Positions 7,674-18,499 are shown, counted from the stretch's first letter. The stretch is 64,000 nt of DNA from JAVEDQ01 sp963783105 (GCA_963783105.1 CAWAMI010000002.1:495558-559557); one strand, 5' to 3'. Notes: generated from the letters alone by a model not told the origin. Numbers and translations: made by a program.

Positions 7674-9083
7674 GTGGCGGAATCGAAGAAGACACCCGCC
7701 GGGCGGCGCACCGCGACACGGCCGGAGCCGCTGGCGTCGCGGGAGGAGGCCTTCGCCGAGCTGGCCCGGGCCCGTGCGCGTGGCGAGATGGTCATGCTGC
7801 CTCGCATGCTGACCGGCGACGATCGGCGGCACCACGTCCGGCAGACCGTCCGCGAGGACCACTCCCGGCGCATCGTCGGCAATGCGGAGCAGACCCAGGA
7901 GAAGTTCGATGCGCTGACCGAGTCCGTCTTCACGTTCTTCCGCGGGACCTGCCTGCTGTTCTACCGGGACCTGGCCGGTGAGGACGCGTGGATGCCGACC
8001 GTGCTGACCCTGGGCGACGTCCACCCCGAGAACTTCGGGGTCATGCCGAGCACGGACGACGTGCCCATCTTCGGCGTCAACGACTTCGACGAGGCCTACT
8101 ACGCGCCCTTCACCTGGGATCTCAAGCGCGGCGTGACCGGCTTCCTCCTGGCCGCCGACAGCGAGGGCGGCCTCGGCACGAAGAAGCGCCGGAAGACGGC
8201 AAAGGCCTTCGTCCGGGGTTACCTCCGCGCGATGCAGGAGTACGCGGACAGAGGTCACGAGGCGGACCACCAGATGCGGCAGGACAACGCCCCCGGGTTG
8301 ATCGCTGATCTCATCGAGGACGCGAAAGAGGATCGCGGGAGCTGGCTCGAGCGCAAGTACCTCAACGAGTACCGCAGTGGCTTCCGCGCCGACGACGAGC
8401 TCGTCCCGGTCAGCAGCCGTCGCGACGAGTTCCAGCGCATGATCGACCGCTACGTGAAGGCGAACGCGATCCCGGTACCGCCGCGGGCCGGCGGCATGCG
8501 GGTCCGGGACGTGTGCGAGCGAAAGGGGCAGGGCACGGCATCCCTCGGCCTCGCCCGCTACTACGTCCTCATCGAGGGCCCGCGCGAGGACGCCGGCGCC
8601 GACCTCATCCTCGACGTCAAGCAGTCCCGTCGGTCGGCGCTCGCCGGGCTGGTGCCGCCGTCGGAGTACGAGACGGGCGGGAAGGCGGACCGCGTCGCCC
8701 ATGCGCAGGGCGTGCATCTGGTCCGCGGAGACGTCTTCTACGGCCAGGCGGATTTGGACGGGCTCAGCTTCCTCGTACGAGAGCGAGCTCCCTACCGCGA
8801 GTCCGTGGACCTCGACGACCTCTCCTCGTCGGAGTGGCGGGAATACGCGAGCGTCTGCGGCCGCTCCCTCGCCCAGGCACACGCGCTCTCCGACGAGGCC
8901 GGCGTGCTGGACTACGACATCGAGCCCGCCGTCCTCGCCGCCGCCGAGCCGACGAAGCTGTTCGTCGACGATCTCCTCCGCTTCGGTGAGGAGGCGCGCG
9001 AGCGGGTCCGGGCGGACTACGTGTCCTTCTGCGCCGACCATGCCCTCGGCGCCTTCCGCAGCGTGGACCTCCACTACCGCTGA
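7674..9083 (+). CDS. DUF2252 family protein
   Basis: About 469 residues from the GTG at 7674. The frame stays open up to an ATG at 7578, but that start would overlap the divergent hemerythrin start and the extra 32 residues are Arg/Ser-rich filler, so the internal start is preferred. Family features: RMLTGDDRRHHVRQTVREDH, LGDVHPENFGV near residue 120, NDFDEAYYAPFTWDLKR, and a C-terminal GRSLAQAHALSD. The fold resembles aminoglycoside phosphotransferase/kinase-like proteins (GDVHPENFG is like the Brenner motif HGDLHxxN, and NDFDE like the DFD metal motif); the biochemical function is not established. Confidence 0.88.
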   Translation: MAESKKTPAGRRTATRPEPLASREEAFAELARARARGEMVMLPRMLTGDDRRHHVRQTVREDHSRRIVGNAEQTQEKFDALTESVFTFFRGTCLLFYRDLAGEDAWMPTVLTLGDVHPENFGVMPSTDDVPIFGVNDFDEAYYAPFTWDLKRGVTGFLLAADSEGGLGTKKRRKTAKAFVRGYLRAMQEYADRGHEADHQMRQDNAPGLIADLIEDAKEDRGSWLERKYLNEYRSGFRADDELVPVSSRRDEFQRMIDRYVKANAIPVPPRAGGMRVRDVCERKGQGTASLGLARYYVLIEGPREDAGADLILDVKQSRRSALAGLVPPSEYETGGKADRVAHAQGVHLVRGDVFYGQADLDGLSFLVRERAPYRESVDLDDLSSSEWREYASVCGRSLAQAHALSDEAGVLDYDIEPAVLAAAEPTKLFVDDLLRFGEEARERVRADYVSFCADHALGAFRSVDLHYR

Positions 9084-9086
9084 CCC

Positions 9087-9125
9087 GCGGTCGCCGGCCA
9101 GCGGCGGTCGGTCGGCGGCGATCGC
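9087..9125. terminator. Candidate bidirectional terminator hairpin
   Basis: GCGGTCGCCG (9087-9096) can pair with CGGCGATCGC (9116-9125) with a single mismatch and a 19-nt loop. It fills the 45-bp gap between the convergent DUF2252 and pgm genes. Confidence 0.45.
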
Positions 9126-9128
9126 GAC

Positions 9129-10769
<1,641 letters not shown>

Positions 10770-10821
10770 GGCGTCATCTTGCCCCGCCGCAACAACCCGA
10801 ACGACCGGGCAGGCTGCGGGA

Positions 10822-11229
10822 GTGGACACCGCAGACGGCCCCGAGCTGCACCCGACGACGCTGGAGCTCGCCCGGGGGGCGAATCTCGCCGCCATGAGCA
10901 CGCTCCTGGCCGACGGGCGGATCCAGACCCAGTACGTGTGGGTCGGCACGGACGGCGCGCGCCTGCTGCTCAACACGGAGGTCCACCGGGCGAAGTTCCG
11001 CAACGTGCGGCGCGACCCCCGGGTGACCCTGGCCATCCGGGACGAGGCGAACCCCTACCGCTACGCCGAGGTCCGCGGCCGTGTCGTCGAGACCGTCGGC
11101 GGGGAGGCGGCCGAGCGGCACAACTCCGAGCTCTCCCAGAAGTACTGGGGCACGGACTTCCCGAACGCGACGACGTCCGCGCGGGTGATCCTGGTCGTCG
11201 AGGCCGAGCGCCAGGTCATCTACGAGTAG
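10822..11229 (+). CDS. Pyridoxamine-5-phosphate-oxidase-like (PPOX) flavin/F420-binding protein
   Basis: 135 residues from the GTG at 10822; the frame extends further 5' but overlaps pgm there. It has the split-barrel fold signature: ANLAAMSTLLADGRIQTQYVWVGTDGARLLLNT, then AKFRNVRRDPRVTLAIRDEANPYRYAEVRG and the closing strand ARVILVVEAERQVIYE. Family members of this size use F420 or FMN to reduce diverse substrates or bind haem breakdown products; the cofactor cannot be chosen from sequence alone, though the length and YRYAEVRG segment favour the F420-dependent actinobacterial group. Confidence 0.85.
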   Translation: MDTADGPELHPTTLELARGANLAAMSTLLADGRIQTQYVWVGTDGARLLLNTEVHRAKFRNVRRDPRVTLAIRDEANPYRYAEVRGRVVETVGGEAAERHNSELSQKYWGTDFPNATTSARVILVVEAERQVIYE

Positions 11230-11255
11230 GCGCAGATCCCACTCCGCGCCCAAGC

Positions 11256-13271
11256 TCACCCCGAGGCGGGGCTCTTCTCCGCGGCCTTCTCCTGCTGCAG
11301 CGTCGGGATCAGCCCGCCCGCCGCGAGCAGGTCGATCTGCCGCTCGGAGAGCCGGTGCCGGACCGAGTACGTCTCGTCCTTCGTCTGGTTGCGGATCTCG
11401 AGGTCCTGCCCGTTCTTCAGCACGTCCGGCAGGTTCTCGACGACCAGGACGTCGCCGTTCTCGATCTTCTCGTAGTCGTCCTCGTCGGTCAGCTCGAGCG
11501 CGAGCACGCCGAAGTTCGCCAGGTTCTGCCAGTGGATGCGGGCGAACGACTTGGCGACCACGAGCCGCAGTCCGAGGGACCGGGGCGCGACGGCGGCGTG
11601 CTCCCGCGACGAGCCCTGCCCGTAGTTCTGCCCGCCGATGATCGCGGAGTTGCCGCCCTGCTCGCCGCTGTCCCGGTGCTCCTTGGCCCGCGTGGAGTAC
11701 TCCTCGTCGACGTCGATGAACACGAAGTCCGCCATCCGCTCGATGTTGCTGCGGAACGGCAGCACCCGGTTGCCCGCCGGCATGATCTCGTCGGTCGAGA
11801 CGTCGTCCCCGACCTTGAGCAGCACCGGCACCTCGAGCCGTTCCGGCAGCGCGTCGAACTCGGGCAGCGAGGCGATGTTCGGGCCCTTGACCAGCTCGAC
11901 GTCCGAGCCGTCGTCCGGCGGCGGGAGCAGCTGCCGGGAGTCGGTCGAGTGCTGTTCGGGCAGCTCGAGCGTCGGGTAGTCGATGCCGAACTTCTCGGTC
12001 AGCGTGCGCGGATCGGTGATCTCCCCCGTCAGCGCGGCCGCCACGGCCGTCTCCGGGGAGCAGAGCCAGACCGCGTCGTCCTTCGTGCCGGACCGGCCGG
12101 GGAAGTTGCGCGGGAAGGTCCGCAGGCTGTTCCGGTCGCTCGCGGGCGCCTGCCCCATCCCGATGCAGCCCAGGCAGCCCGCCTGGTGCAGCCGCGCGCC
12201 GGCCTGGATCAGCGGCGTGAGGAGCCCCATCGACGTCAGATCGACGACGATCTCGCGCGAGGTCGGGTTCAGCTCGAGGCCGACGTCCGGGTGCACGGTC
12301 TGACCGTCCATCACGGCGGCGACGACGGCCGCGTCGCGCAGCCCCGGGTTCGCCGACGAACCCACCACGACCTGATGCACCGGCGTCCCCACGACCTCCG
12401 CGACGGGAACGACGTTGCCGGGCGAGGACGGCTTGGCGATGAGCGGCTCCAGCGAGGACAGGTCGATCTCGTCCTCGACGTCGTAGGTGGCGCCCTCGTC
12501 GGCGAGCAGCTCGGTGAAGTCGTCCTCGCGTCCCTCGCTGGCGAGGAAGCGGCGGACCTCGTCGTCGGCGGGGAAGACGGTGGTGGTCGCACCCAGCTCG
12601 GCGCCCATGTTGGCGATGACGTGCCGGTCCATTGCGGAGAGGTTGTCCAGGCCCGGCCCGTGGTACTCGATGATGCGGTTCGAGCCGCCCTTGGTGCCGT
12701 GGCGCCGGAGCATCTCGAGGATGACGTCCTTGGCCGACACCCAGTCCGGCAGCTCGCCGGTCAGCTTGATGCCCCAGATCTCCGGCATCCGGACGTACAG
12801 CGGCTCACCCGCGATCGCCATCGCGACCTCGAGGCCGCCGACGCCGATGGCCAGCATGCCGAGGGAGCCGGCGGCGCAGGTGTGGCTGTCGCTGCCGAGC
12901 ATCGTCGCCCCGGGCTTGCCGAACCGCTGCATGTGCACCGGATGGCTGACGCCGTTGCCGGGCCGCGAGTACCAGAGCCCGAAGCGGGCGGCGGCGGACT
13001 GCAGGAAGACGTGGTCGTCGGCGTTGCGGAAGTCGGTCTGCAGGATGTTGTGGTCCACGTACTGCACGGAGACGTCGGTGCGGGCCCGGTCGAGCTGCAT
13101 CGCCTCGAGTTCGAGCATCACGAGGGTGCCGGTGGCGTCCTGCGTGAGCGTCTGGTCGATTCGGATCGCGACTTCCTCGCCCGGCGTCATCTCGCCGCTG
13201 ACGAGATGACTCTCGATCAGCTTGCGGGCGACGTTGTTCGGTGCCGAGCTCTGAGGCGAGGTCCCTGCCAT
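11256..13271 (-). CDS. Aconitate hydratase, isopropylmalate-isomerase-like single chain type
   Basis: 671 residues, much shorter than AcnA/AcnB (about 890) and close to the Aquifex-type aconitase group. Catalytic and cluster residues are present: MLGSDSHTCAAG near residue 125, GCLGCIGMGQAPA near residue 368 (two of the three [4Fe-4S] cysteines) with VWLCSPET supplying the third near residue 408, and the swivel domain with GNNSAIIGGQNYGQGSSREHAA near residue 550. It should isomerise citrate and isocitrate in the TCA cycle; homoaconitase or isopropylmalate isomerase activity is a possible alternative. It is divergent from the GAF-EAL gene. Whether a longer AcnA exists elsewhere cannot be seen. 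Confidence 0.92.
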   Translation of the reverse strand: MAGTSPQSSAPNNVARKLIESHLVSGEMTPGEEVAIRIDQTLTQDATGTLVMLELEAMQLDRARTDVSVQYVDHNILQTDFRNADDHVFLQSAAARFGLWYSRPGNGVSHPVHMQRFGKPGATMLGSDSHTCAAGSLGMLAIGVGGLEVAMAIAGEPLYVRMPEIWGIKLTGELPDWVSAKDVILEMLRRHGTKGGSNRIIEYHGPGLDNLSAMDRHVIANMGAELGATTTVFPADDEVRRFLASEGREDDFTELLADEGATYDVEDEIDLSSLEPLIAKPSSPGNVVPVAEVVGTPVHQVVVGSSANPGLRDAAVVAAVMDGQTVHPDVGLELNPTSREIVVDLTSMGLLTPLIQAGARLHQAGCLGCIGMGQAPASDRNSLRTFPRNFPGRSGTKDDAVWLCSPETAVAAALTGEITDPRTLTEKFGIDYPTLELPEQHSTDSRQLLPPPDDGSDVELVKGPNIASLPEFDALPERLEVPVLLKVGDDVSTDEIMPAGNRVLPFRSNIERMADFVFIDVDEEYSTRAKEHRDSGEQGGNSAIIGGQNYGQGSSREHAAVAPRSLGLRLVVAKSFARIHWQNLANFGVLALELTDEDDYEKIENGDVLVVENLPDVLKNGQDLEIRNQTKDETYSVRHRLSERQIDLLAAGGLIPTLQQEKAAEKSPASG

Positions 13272-13352
13272 CTGCTGCCCCCCTGGACGGTCGGATACCG
13301 GGACAGCCTAGGACGGGCTGAAGACCTCCGGTCAACGGGCCGATACGCCAAC

Positions 13353-14591
13353 GTGGCCAAGCAGCGCTCCGCGGCGGAGCAGCAGATCGCGGATCTGCTG
13401 CAGACCGCCCGGAGTTCCCTGCGCCTGTCGGTCGCGTTCCTCAGCCGGCTCGACGGCACGACGCAGCACCTCGAGGTCGTGGAGGCGGCACCGCTGCACT
13501 CGCTCGTGTTCCGCGAGGGGGTGAAGCAGAAGCAGGAGACGACGTTCTGTCAGACGATCCTCGACGGCAGGCTCCCCCCGGTGATCCCGGACGTGCGCAA
13601 GTACCCGGCGGCCATGGCGCTGCCCACGGCGCGCGTCCCGCGTATCCGCAGCTTCGTCTCGGTCCCCGTCCGCCTGTCGGACGGGACGTTGTACGGCACC
13701 TTCTGCGCCGCCGGGCTCACCACCGACAAGGAGCTGACCAAGCGCGACCAGGCGCTGATGGAGGTCCTGGCCAGCGCCGCCTCGGTCATCATCGAGCCGG
13801 GCGTGCGGGAGCAGCAGCGCGTCGACGAGGTCCGCGGCCGGCTCGAGCCGGTGCTCGTCGCCGGCGGCCCGACGGTGGTGCTGCAGCCGGTCGTCGACCT
13901 GCGGTCCGGGCTGCGCGTGGGGGCGGAGGCGCTCAGCCGTTTCCCGCAGGAGTGGGGCAGGCCGCCGGACGTCTGCTTCGCGGAGGCGCACTCGGTCGGC
14001 CTGGGTCACGAGCTCGAGGTCGCGGCCCTGGCACGGGCGGCGGCCCATCTCGACGCCGTTTCCGGCTACGTCGCCATGAACGTCTCGCCCGCCACGTTGC
14101 TGACCGTCGGGTGCCTCGACCTCCTCCACCGCCTGCCGCTGGACCGCGTCCTCCTCGAGCTCAGCGAGCACGACCCGGTCGAGGACTACGACCTGCTCCG
14201 CCGCACGCTCGAGCCGCTGCGGGCGCGCGGGCTGCGGCTCGCCATCGACGACGTCGGCGCCGGGTTCTCCTCACTGCGGCACATCGTGCTCACCGCCCCG
14301 GACGTGCTGAAGCTCGACCGGAGCCTGATCACGGGCGTCGCGGACGACGGCGTGCTGAAGACGCTCGTCCGCTCCCTGGTGGACTTCGGGCACGGCAGCG
14401 GTGCGACGATCGTCGCCGAAGGCGTCGAGACGGCGGCCGAGGCGGCGGTGCTGCGCGACCTCGAGGTCGACTTCGGGCAGGGCTGGCACCACGGCCGACC
14501 GGGGCCGGCGTCCGCGCTGCTGACGCTGCCGCGCCCGCGCGCCGCGACCCCGCATCCGCTCGGTGACACCGATCTGTGTAACACTCTCTGA
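13353..14591 (+). CDS. GAF-EAL cyclic-di-GMP phosphodiesterase
   Basis: 412 residues from the GTG at 13353. A GAF sensor domain (about 15-150; SRLDGTTQHLEVVEAA, SVPVRLSDGTLYGTFCA) precedes an EAL domain (about 170-400). Residues needed for c-di-GMP hydrolysis look intact: E192-A193-L194, NVSPATL, LELSEH, D299-D300 in AIDDVGAGFSSL, LKLDRSLI, and IVAEGVET. The variations from consensus (DDVGAGF for DDFGTGY, QGWHHGRP for QGYLFGRP) keep the metal-binding acids. It should lower c-di-GMP in response to a small ligand or redox signal at the GAF domain. No GGDEF domain is attached. A 65-residue coiled-coil gene follows 27 bp downstream. Confidence 0.92.
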   Translation: MAKQRSAAEQQIADLLQTARSSLRLSVAFLSRLDGTTQHLEVVEAAPLHSLVFREGVKQKQETTFCQTILDGRLPPVIPDVRKYPAAMALPTARVPRIRSFVSVPVRLSDGTLYGTFCAAGLTTDKELTKRDQALMEVLASAASVIIEPGVREQQRVDEVRGRLEPVLVAGGPTVVLQPVVDLRSGLRVGAEALSRFPQEWGRPPDVCFAEAHSVGLGHELEVAALARAAAHLDAVSGYVAMNVSPATLLTVGCLDLLHRLPLDRVLLELSEHDPVEDYDLLRRTLEPLRARGLRLAIDDVGAGFSSLRHIVLTAPDVLKLDRSLITGVADDGVLKTLVRSLVDFGHGSGATIVAEGVETAAEAAVLRDLEVDFGQGWHHGRPGPASALLTLPRPRAATPHPLGDTDLCNTL

Positions 14592-14618
14592 CGTCATAGT
14601 CGACGAAGGAGTTCGCTC

Positions 14619-14816
14619 ATGGGTTTCGGTGACGTCGCAGGGATCGGCGCGCTCAAGGAAGCACTGCAGGTGACCAATCAGAACCTGGAACTGGTGCTGG
14701 CGGAGCTGCAGGAGACCAACCGGCAGCGGCTCGAATTGGTTGCCACTGAGCTGAAGAAGGTCAACGAGACGCTGACCGCCGTGCTCGAGACACAGCAGGC
14801 CGACGTCCCGGCCTGA
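14619..14816 (+). CDS. 65-residue coiled-coil protein next to the EAL gene
   Basis: The ATG at 14619 has a well-placed GAAGGAG 7 bp upstream, which makes this short gene credible. From about residue 10 the protein is a single amphipathic helix with heptad-like Leu/Val spacing (LKEALQVTNQNLELVLAEL, ELKKVNETLTAVLETQ), rich in Glu, Gln and Asn. No catalytic residue or membrane segment is present. It lies 27 bp after the GAF-EAL stop on the same strand, so it may be an oligomerising partner. I do not recognise the family. Confidence 0.65.
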   Translation: MGFGDVAGIGALKEALQVTNQNLELVLAELQETNRQRLELVATELKKVNETLTAVLETQQADVPA

Positions 14817-14844
14817 CCGTCGAAGCGGTCGCCGCCGGCCGCCC

Positions 14845-16518
14845 TCAGCCCAGGTCTGCGGCGGCTCCCCGGCCTGCCGCGCGGCCGCTGAACAGGCAGC
14901 CGCCGAGGAAGGTGCCCTCCAGCGCGTTGTAGCCGTGCACGCCGCCACCGCCGAACCCGGCGACCTCCCCCGCGGCGTACAGGCCTGGGATCGGCTCGCC
15001 GTTCTCGCCGAGGGCGCGTGACTGCAGGTCGGTCTGGATCCCGCCGAGCGTCTTCCGGGTCAACACGTGCAGCTTGACCCCGATGAGCGGGCCGTTGCTC
15101 GGGTCGAGCAGCCGGTGCGGCTTGACCACGCGGGCCAGGCGGTCGCCGAGGAAGCGTCGGGCGTTGCGGATGCCCTGGACCTGCGAGTCCTTGCTGTACG
15201 AGTTGGCGATCTGCAGGTCCCGCGCCTCGATCTGCCGCCGCACGACGGCGGCGTCGAGCAGCGGCGCCGGGGTCAGCTTGTTCATCCCATCGACGAGGTC
15301 CTCGAGGGTGTCCGAGACGACGAAGTCGGCCCCGCGCTGCTTGAACGCCTCCACGGGAGCGGGCGCGCCCTTGCTGAGCACCCGGTCCTTGACGATCGCC
15401 TTGCGGTCCCGGTTGGTGATGTCGGGGTTCTGCTCCGAGCCGGAGAGCGCGAACTCCTTCTCGAGAATCTTCTGGGTGAGGACGAACCAGGAGTGGTCGT
15501 ACTCCTGGATGTCCGGCGTCGTGCGCAGGTGCCTCAGCGTGCCGAGGGTGTCGTAGCCGGGCAGGCACGGGTCCGGCAGCCGGCGGCCGAGCGCGTCGAA
15601 CCACATCGACGACGGCCCGGGGAGGATGCGGATGCCGTGGCCGGGCCAGATGGGGTTCCAGTTCTGGACGCCCTCGGTGTAGTGCCACATCCGGTCGCGG
15701 TTGACGAGGGTGACGCCCGAGTCCGCCGCGATGTCGAGCATCCGGCCGTCGACGTAGGCCGGCACGCCCGTGACCATCTCCTTCGGCGGCGTGCCGAGCC
15801 GCGCCGGCCAGTAGCGCCGGACCATCTCGTGGTTGGCGCCGATGCCGCCCGAACTGAGGACGACGGCCCGCGCGATGAGCTCGAAGCTGCCGACCTCGTC
15901 GCGGCTGGTCTCGGCGCCGCGCTCCTTCTCGTCCGGTGCGAGCAGGGCGCCGCGGACGCCGGTGACGGCCCCGTCGGTGAAGACGAGTTCGTCGACGCGG
16001 TGCCGGTGGTGGAAGGTGAGCCTGCCCCGCGCGGCCGCCTCATGGGCGTAGCGCGCGAACGGCTCGACGATGCCGGTGCCGGTGCCCCAGGCGACGTGGA
16101 AGCGGGGCACCGAGTTGCCGTGGCCGTCGGCGCGGAGGTCGCCGCGCTCGGCCCAGCCCACCGTCGGCGTGACCGTGATGCCGTGGCCCGCCAGCCAGCC
16201 GCGCTTCTCGGTAGCGGCCCACTCGACGTAGGCGCGCGCCCACTTGATGGCCCAGCTGTCCTGGTCGGCGAGGCGGTCGAACTGCGCACTGCCGAGCCAG
16301 TCGTTCCAGGCCAGCTCGATCGAGTCCTTGACCCCGAGCCGACGCTGCTCGGGCGAGTTGACGAAGAACAGCCCGCCGAGGGACCAGAACGCCTGCCCGC
16401 CGAGATCCGCCGGACCCTGCTGGTCGACCAGGGCGACGGTCTTGCCCGCGGCGACGAGTTCGTGCGCGGCGACCAGCCCCGCGATACCGGCTCCGACGAC
16501 GAGTACGTCTGCGTCCAT
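14845..16518 (-). CDS. FAD-binding dehydrogenase (ketosteroid dehydrogenase/fumarate reductase flavoprotein fold)
   Basis: 557 residues from the ATG at 16518 (MDADVLVVGAGIAG); a GTG at 16539 would add seven residues. The Rossmann FAD motif DVLVVGAGIAGLVAAHELVAAGKTVALVDQ opens the protein; the C-terminus has the second FAD segment GLYAAGEVAGFGGGGVHGYNALEGTFLGGCLFSGRAAG. Length and sequence style match the mycobacterial Rv0785-type FAD-binding dehydrogenases rather than true KstD. It is a cytosolic redox enzyme of unknown substrate. It is convergent with the coiled-coil gene and divergent from the broken MOSC gene. Confidence 0.88.
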   Translation of the reverse strand: MDADVLVVGAGIAGLVAAHELVAAGKTVALVDQQGPADLGGQAFWSLGGLFFVNSPEQRRLGVKDSIELAWNDWLGSAQFDRLADQDSWAIKWARAYVEWAATEKRGWLAGHGITVTPTVGWAERGDLRADGHGNSVPRFHVAWGTGTGIVEPFARYAHEAAARGRLTFHHRHRVDELVFTDGAVTGVRGALLAPDEKERGAETSRDEVGSFELIARAVVLSSGGIGANHEMVRRYWPARLGTPPKEMVTGVPAYVDGRMLDIAADSGVTLVNRDRMWHYTEGVQNWNPIWPGHGIRILPGPSSMWFDALGRRLPDPCLPGYDTLGTLRHLRTTPDIQEYDHSWFVLTQKILEKEFALSGSEQNPDITNRDRKAIVKDRVLSKGAPAPVEAFKQRGADFVVSDTLEDLVDGMNKLTPAPLLDAAVVRRQIEARDLQIANSYSKDSQVQGIRNARRFLGDRLARVVKPHRLLDPSNGPLIGVKLHVLTRKTLGGIQTDLQSRALGENGEPIPGLYAAGEVAGFGGGGVHGYNALEGTFLGGCLFSGRAAGRGAAADLG

Positions 16519-16570
16519 GCGCACAGCGTTACCTGCCACGCTGCCGGTGACAAACGAAGCGGAGGTTGCC

Positions 16571-16976
16571 GTGATCGACCATCAGCTCGACACCGCTCCC
16601 CGAGGGCTGGCCGAGGCGTTCGCCGTCTGCCTGGCGTCCGTCACCGAGGTGCCCGCTGGCGCTCGCGCCGGAGGCCGCGACCCTGATCGCCGCGGAGGTT
16701 CTCGACGAGCTGCGAGCCGCCGGGCAGCCGGTCGACTTCCGCCGGACCCGCCGCAACGTGCTCACCCGCGGCCTCGACGTCAACGCGCTGGTCGGACGCG
16801 CCTTTCGGATCGGCGACGTGCACTGCGTCGGTCGTCGGCTGTGCGAGCCGTACGCGCACCTGGACCGCGTCGAGGGTCCGGGCCTGCTCCGTCCGCTCAT
16901 CCACCGGGGCGGGCTGCGGGCCGACGTCCTGTCCGACGGCGAGTTCGCTTTGGGAGCGCCGATCGCGATGGAGTAG
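16571..16976 (+). pseudogene. Degraded MOSC-domain gene (frameshifted, N-terminus lost)
   Basis: From about 16653 one frame reads PLALAPEAATLIAAEVLDEL, then FRRTRRNVLTRGLDVNALVG, FRIGDVHCVGRRLCEPYAHL and LRPLIHRGGLRADVL up to the stop at 16976. That is the C-terminal half of a MOSC domain, including the conserved Cys of RLCEP. The usual N-terminal half is absent, no good start exists in that frame, and the plausible GTG-started segment upstream (16571, VIDHQLDTAPRG) lies in another frame, one base off. MOSC proteins handle sulfur carried to molybdenum cofactor enzymes. A deletion plus frameshift is the simplest reading; a sequencing indel cannot restore the missing N-terminus. Confidence 0.7.
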
Positions 16977-17044
16977 ACGAGCGCCACGCGAGATCCGGGT
17001 GGCCATCGTGATCGACTCGAGACCTGGGTCGCTACAGTGCCCAG

Positions 17045-17728
17045 ATGCCGGCGACGCCACGTGGTGAGAAGACCCGCCGGCTGATCATCGAGCGCGCATC
17101 GGTCGTCTTCGAGGAACGCGGATTCGTCGCCGCCTCGCTGAACCACCTCGTCGCGGCGACGGGACTGACCCGCGGCGCGTTCTACTTCCACTTCGAGTCG
17201 AAGGAAGCGGTCGCCCTCGCCATCGTGCAGGCCCAGGCCGACCGTTGGCCGCCCATCGTCGCCCACGTCGAGCGAGCGGAATCGGACCCGTTGCGACGCC
17301 TGCTCCGGTTGGCCTTCACGGCGGCCGCCGCGGTACAGGACGACCCGCTCATCCGTGCCGCCCACCGACTCATGGCGGAGCGTGCCGCCATCCGTCGGGA
17401 GATGCCCGGGACCTTCACGTGGTGGGTGGACACCATGCGCGGGTACCTCAGCGAAGCCGACCGCCGCGGGCAGCTGCCGGACCTGTCGCCGCTGGCCAGC
17501 CCCCGGTCCCCGACCGACCCGCTGACCTCGCTCGCCGAGTACATCGTCGCGAGATGGGCCGGCGTGCAACAGGCCGCCCTCATCAGCGGGCGGAACGACC
17601 TCCCCGATCGGCTGTTCACGAGCTGGGGCGTCGTGCTGCCGTGGCTGAGCAGCGGCCCCGCCGAACGGGAGGCCCTGCACGAGTTTCTCTCCGAGCTCGA
17701 CTCCCGGCAGGTCCGCATCGGCGACTGA
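17045..17728 (+). CDS. TetR-family regulator, gamma-butyrolactone-receptor-like
   Basis: 227 residues. The N-terminal HTH reads TRRLIIERASVVFEERGF followed by LVAATGLTRGAFYFHFESKE, and the RGAFYFHFxSKE form is characteristic of the ScbR/ArpA-like group of TetR proteins. The C-terminal ligand domain carries conserved Trp residues. A TACAGT hexamer at 17033-17038 lies 6 bp before the ATG, suggesting a leaderless transcript. It sits 18 bp upstream of lutA on the same strand and could control the lactate operon; control of another promoter is equally possible. Confidence 0.87.
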   Translation: MPATPRGEKTRRLIIERASVVFEERGFVAASLNHLVAATGLTRGAFYFHFESKEAVALAIVQAQADRWPPIVAHVERAESDPLRRLLRLAFTAAAAVQDDPLIRAAHRLMAERAAIRREMPGTFTWWVDTMRGYLSEADRRGQLPDLSPLASPRSPTDPLTSLAEYIVARWAGVQQAALISGRNDLPDRLFTSWGVVLPWLSSGPAEREALHEFLSELDSRQVRIGD

Positions 17729-17746
17729 GCAGGCGACGACGGGCGG

Positions 17747-18499
17747 ATGACGGGTGACAATGACCGGGTGCGCGTAGCCCTGCTGGTGACCTGCCTGGTC
17801 GACGGCATGATGCCGGAGGTCGGGAAGGCCACCGTGCGGCTGCTGCGTCGCCTCGGGGTCGACGTCGACGTGCCGCTCGCGCAGACCTGCTGCGGGCAGA
17901 TGCACATCAACACCGGCTACGGCGCTCAGGCGTTGCCGCTGGTCCGGCACCACGTCGATGCCTTCCGCGGCTACGACGCCGTGGTCGTGCCGAGCGGATC
18001 GTGCGCCGGCTCCGTCCGGCACCAGCACCCCTACCTGGCCGAACAGTCGGGCGACGCGGCGCTGCAGCGGGAGGTGGCCGAGCTGGCGGCCCGGACCTAC
18101 GAACTGAGCGAGTTCCTCGTCGACGTGCTGGGCCGGACCGACGTCGGCGCGTACTACCCGCACCGCGTCACCTACCACCCGACCTGCCACTCGCTGCGGG
18201 TGCTCCGGGTCGGCGACCGGCCCCTGCGATTGCTGCGCGAGGTGCAGGGGCTGACGCTCGTCGACCTGCCCGACGCGGAGGTCTGCTGCGGGTTCGGCGG
18301 CACCTTCGCGGTCAAGAACCCCGACGTCTCGGCCGCGATGCTCGGCGACAAGATGCGCCACGTCCTGTCGACCGACGCCGAGGTCTGCAGCGCGAGCGAC
18401 TCGTCCTGCCTGCTGCACATCGGCGGCGGTCTCTCCCGCACGCGGGCAGGCGTCCGGACCGTGCACCTCGCCGAGATCCTCGCGAGCGAGCCGGTATGA
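17747..18499 (+). CDS. lutA: LutA/YkgE-type FeS oxidoreductase subunit
   Basis: About 250 residues (ATG 17747; a GTG at 17768 would shorten it by seven). Two CCG (cysteine-rich) domains are visible: QTCCGQMHINTGYG with SGSCAGSVRH, and THHPTCHS-like YHPTCHSLRVLRVG with AEVCCGFGGTFAVK. These bind FeS clusters in LutA, GlpC and HdrB proteins. With LutB and LutC it forms the cytosolic/membrane-associated L-lactate oxidising complex. The stop overlaps lutB (ATGA), so the genes are translationally coupled. Confidence 0.93.
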   Translation: MTGDNDRVRVALLVTCLVDGMMPEVGKATVRLLRRLGVDVDVPLAQTCCGQMHINTGYGAQALPLVRHHVDAFRGYDAVVVPSGSCAGSVRHQHPYLAEQSGDAALQREVAELAARTYELSEFLVDVLGRTDVGAYYPHRVTYHPTCHSLRVLRVGDRPLRLLREVQGLTLVDLPDAEVCCGFGGTFAVKNPDVSAAMLGDKMRHVLSTDAEVCSASDSSCLLHIGGGLSRTRAGVRTVHLAEILASEPV

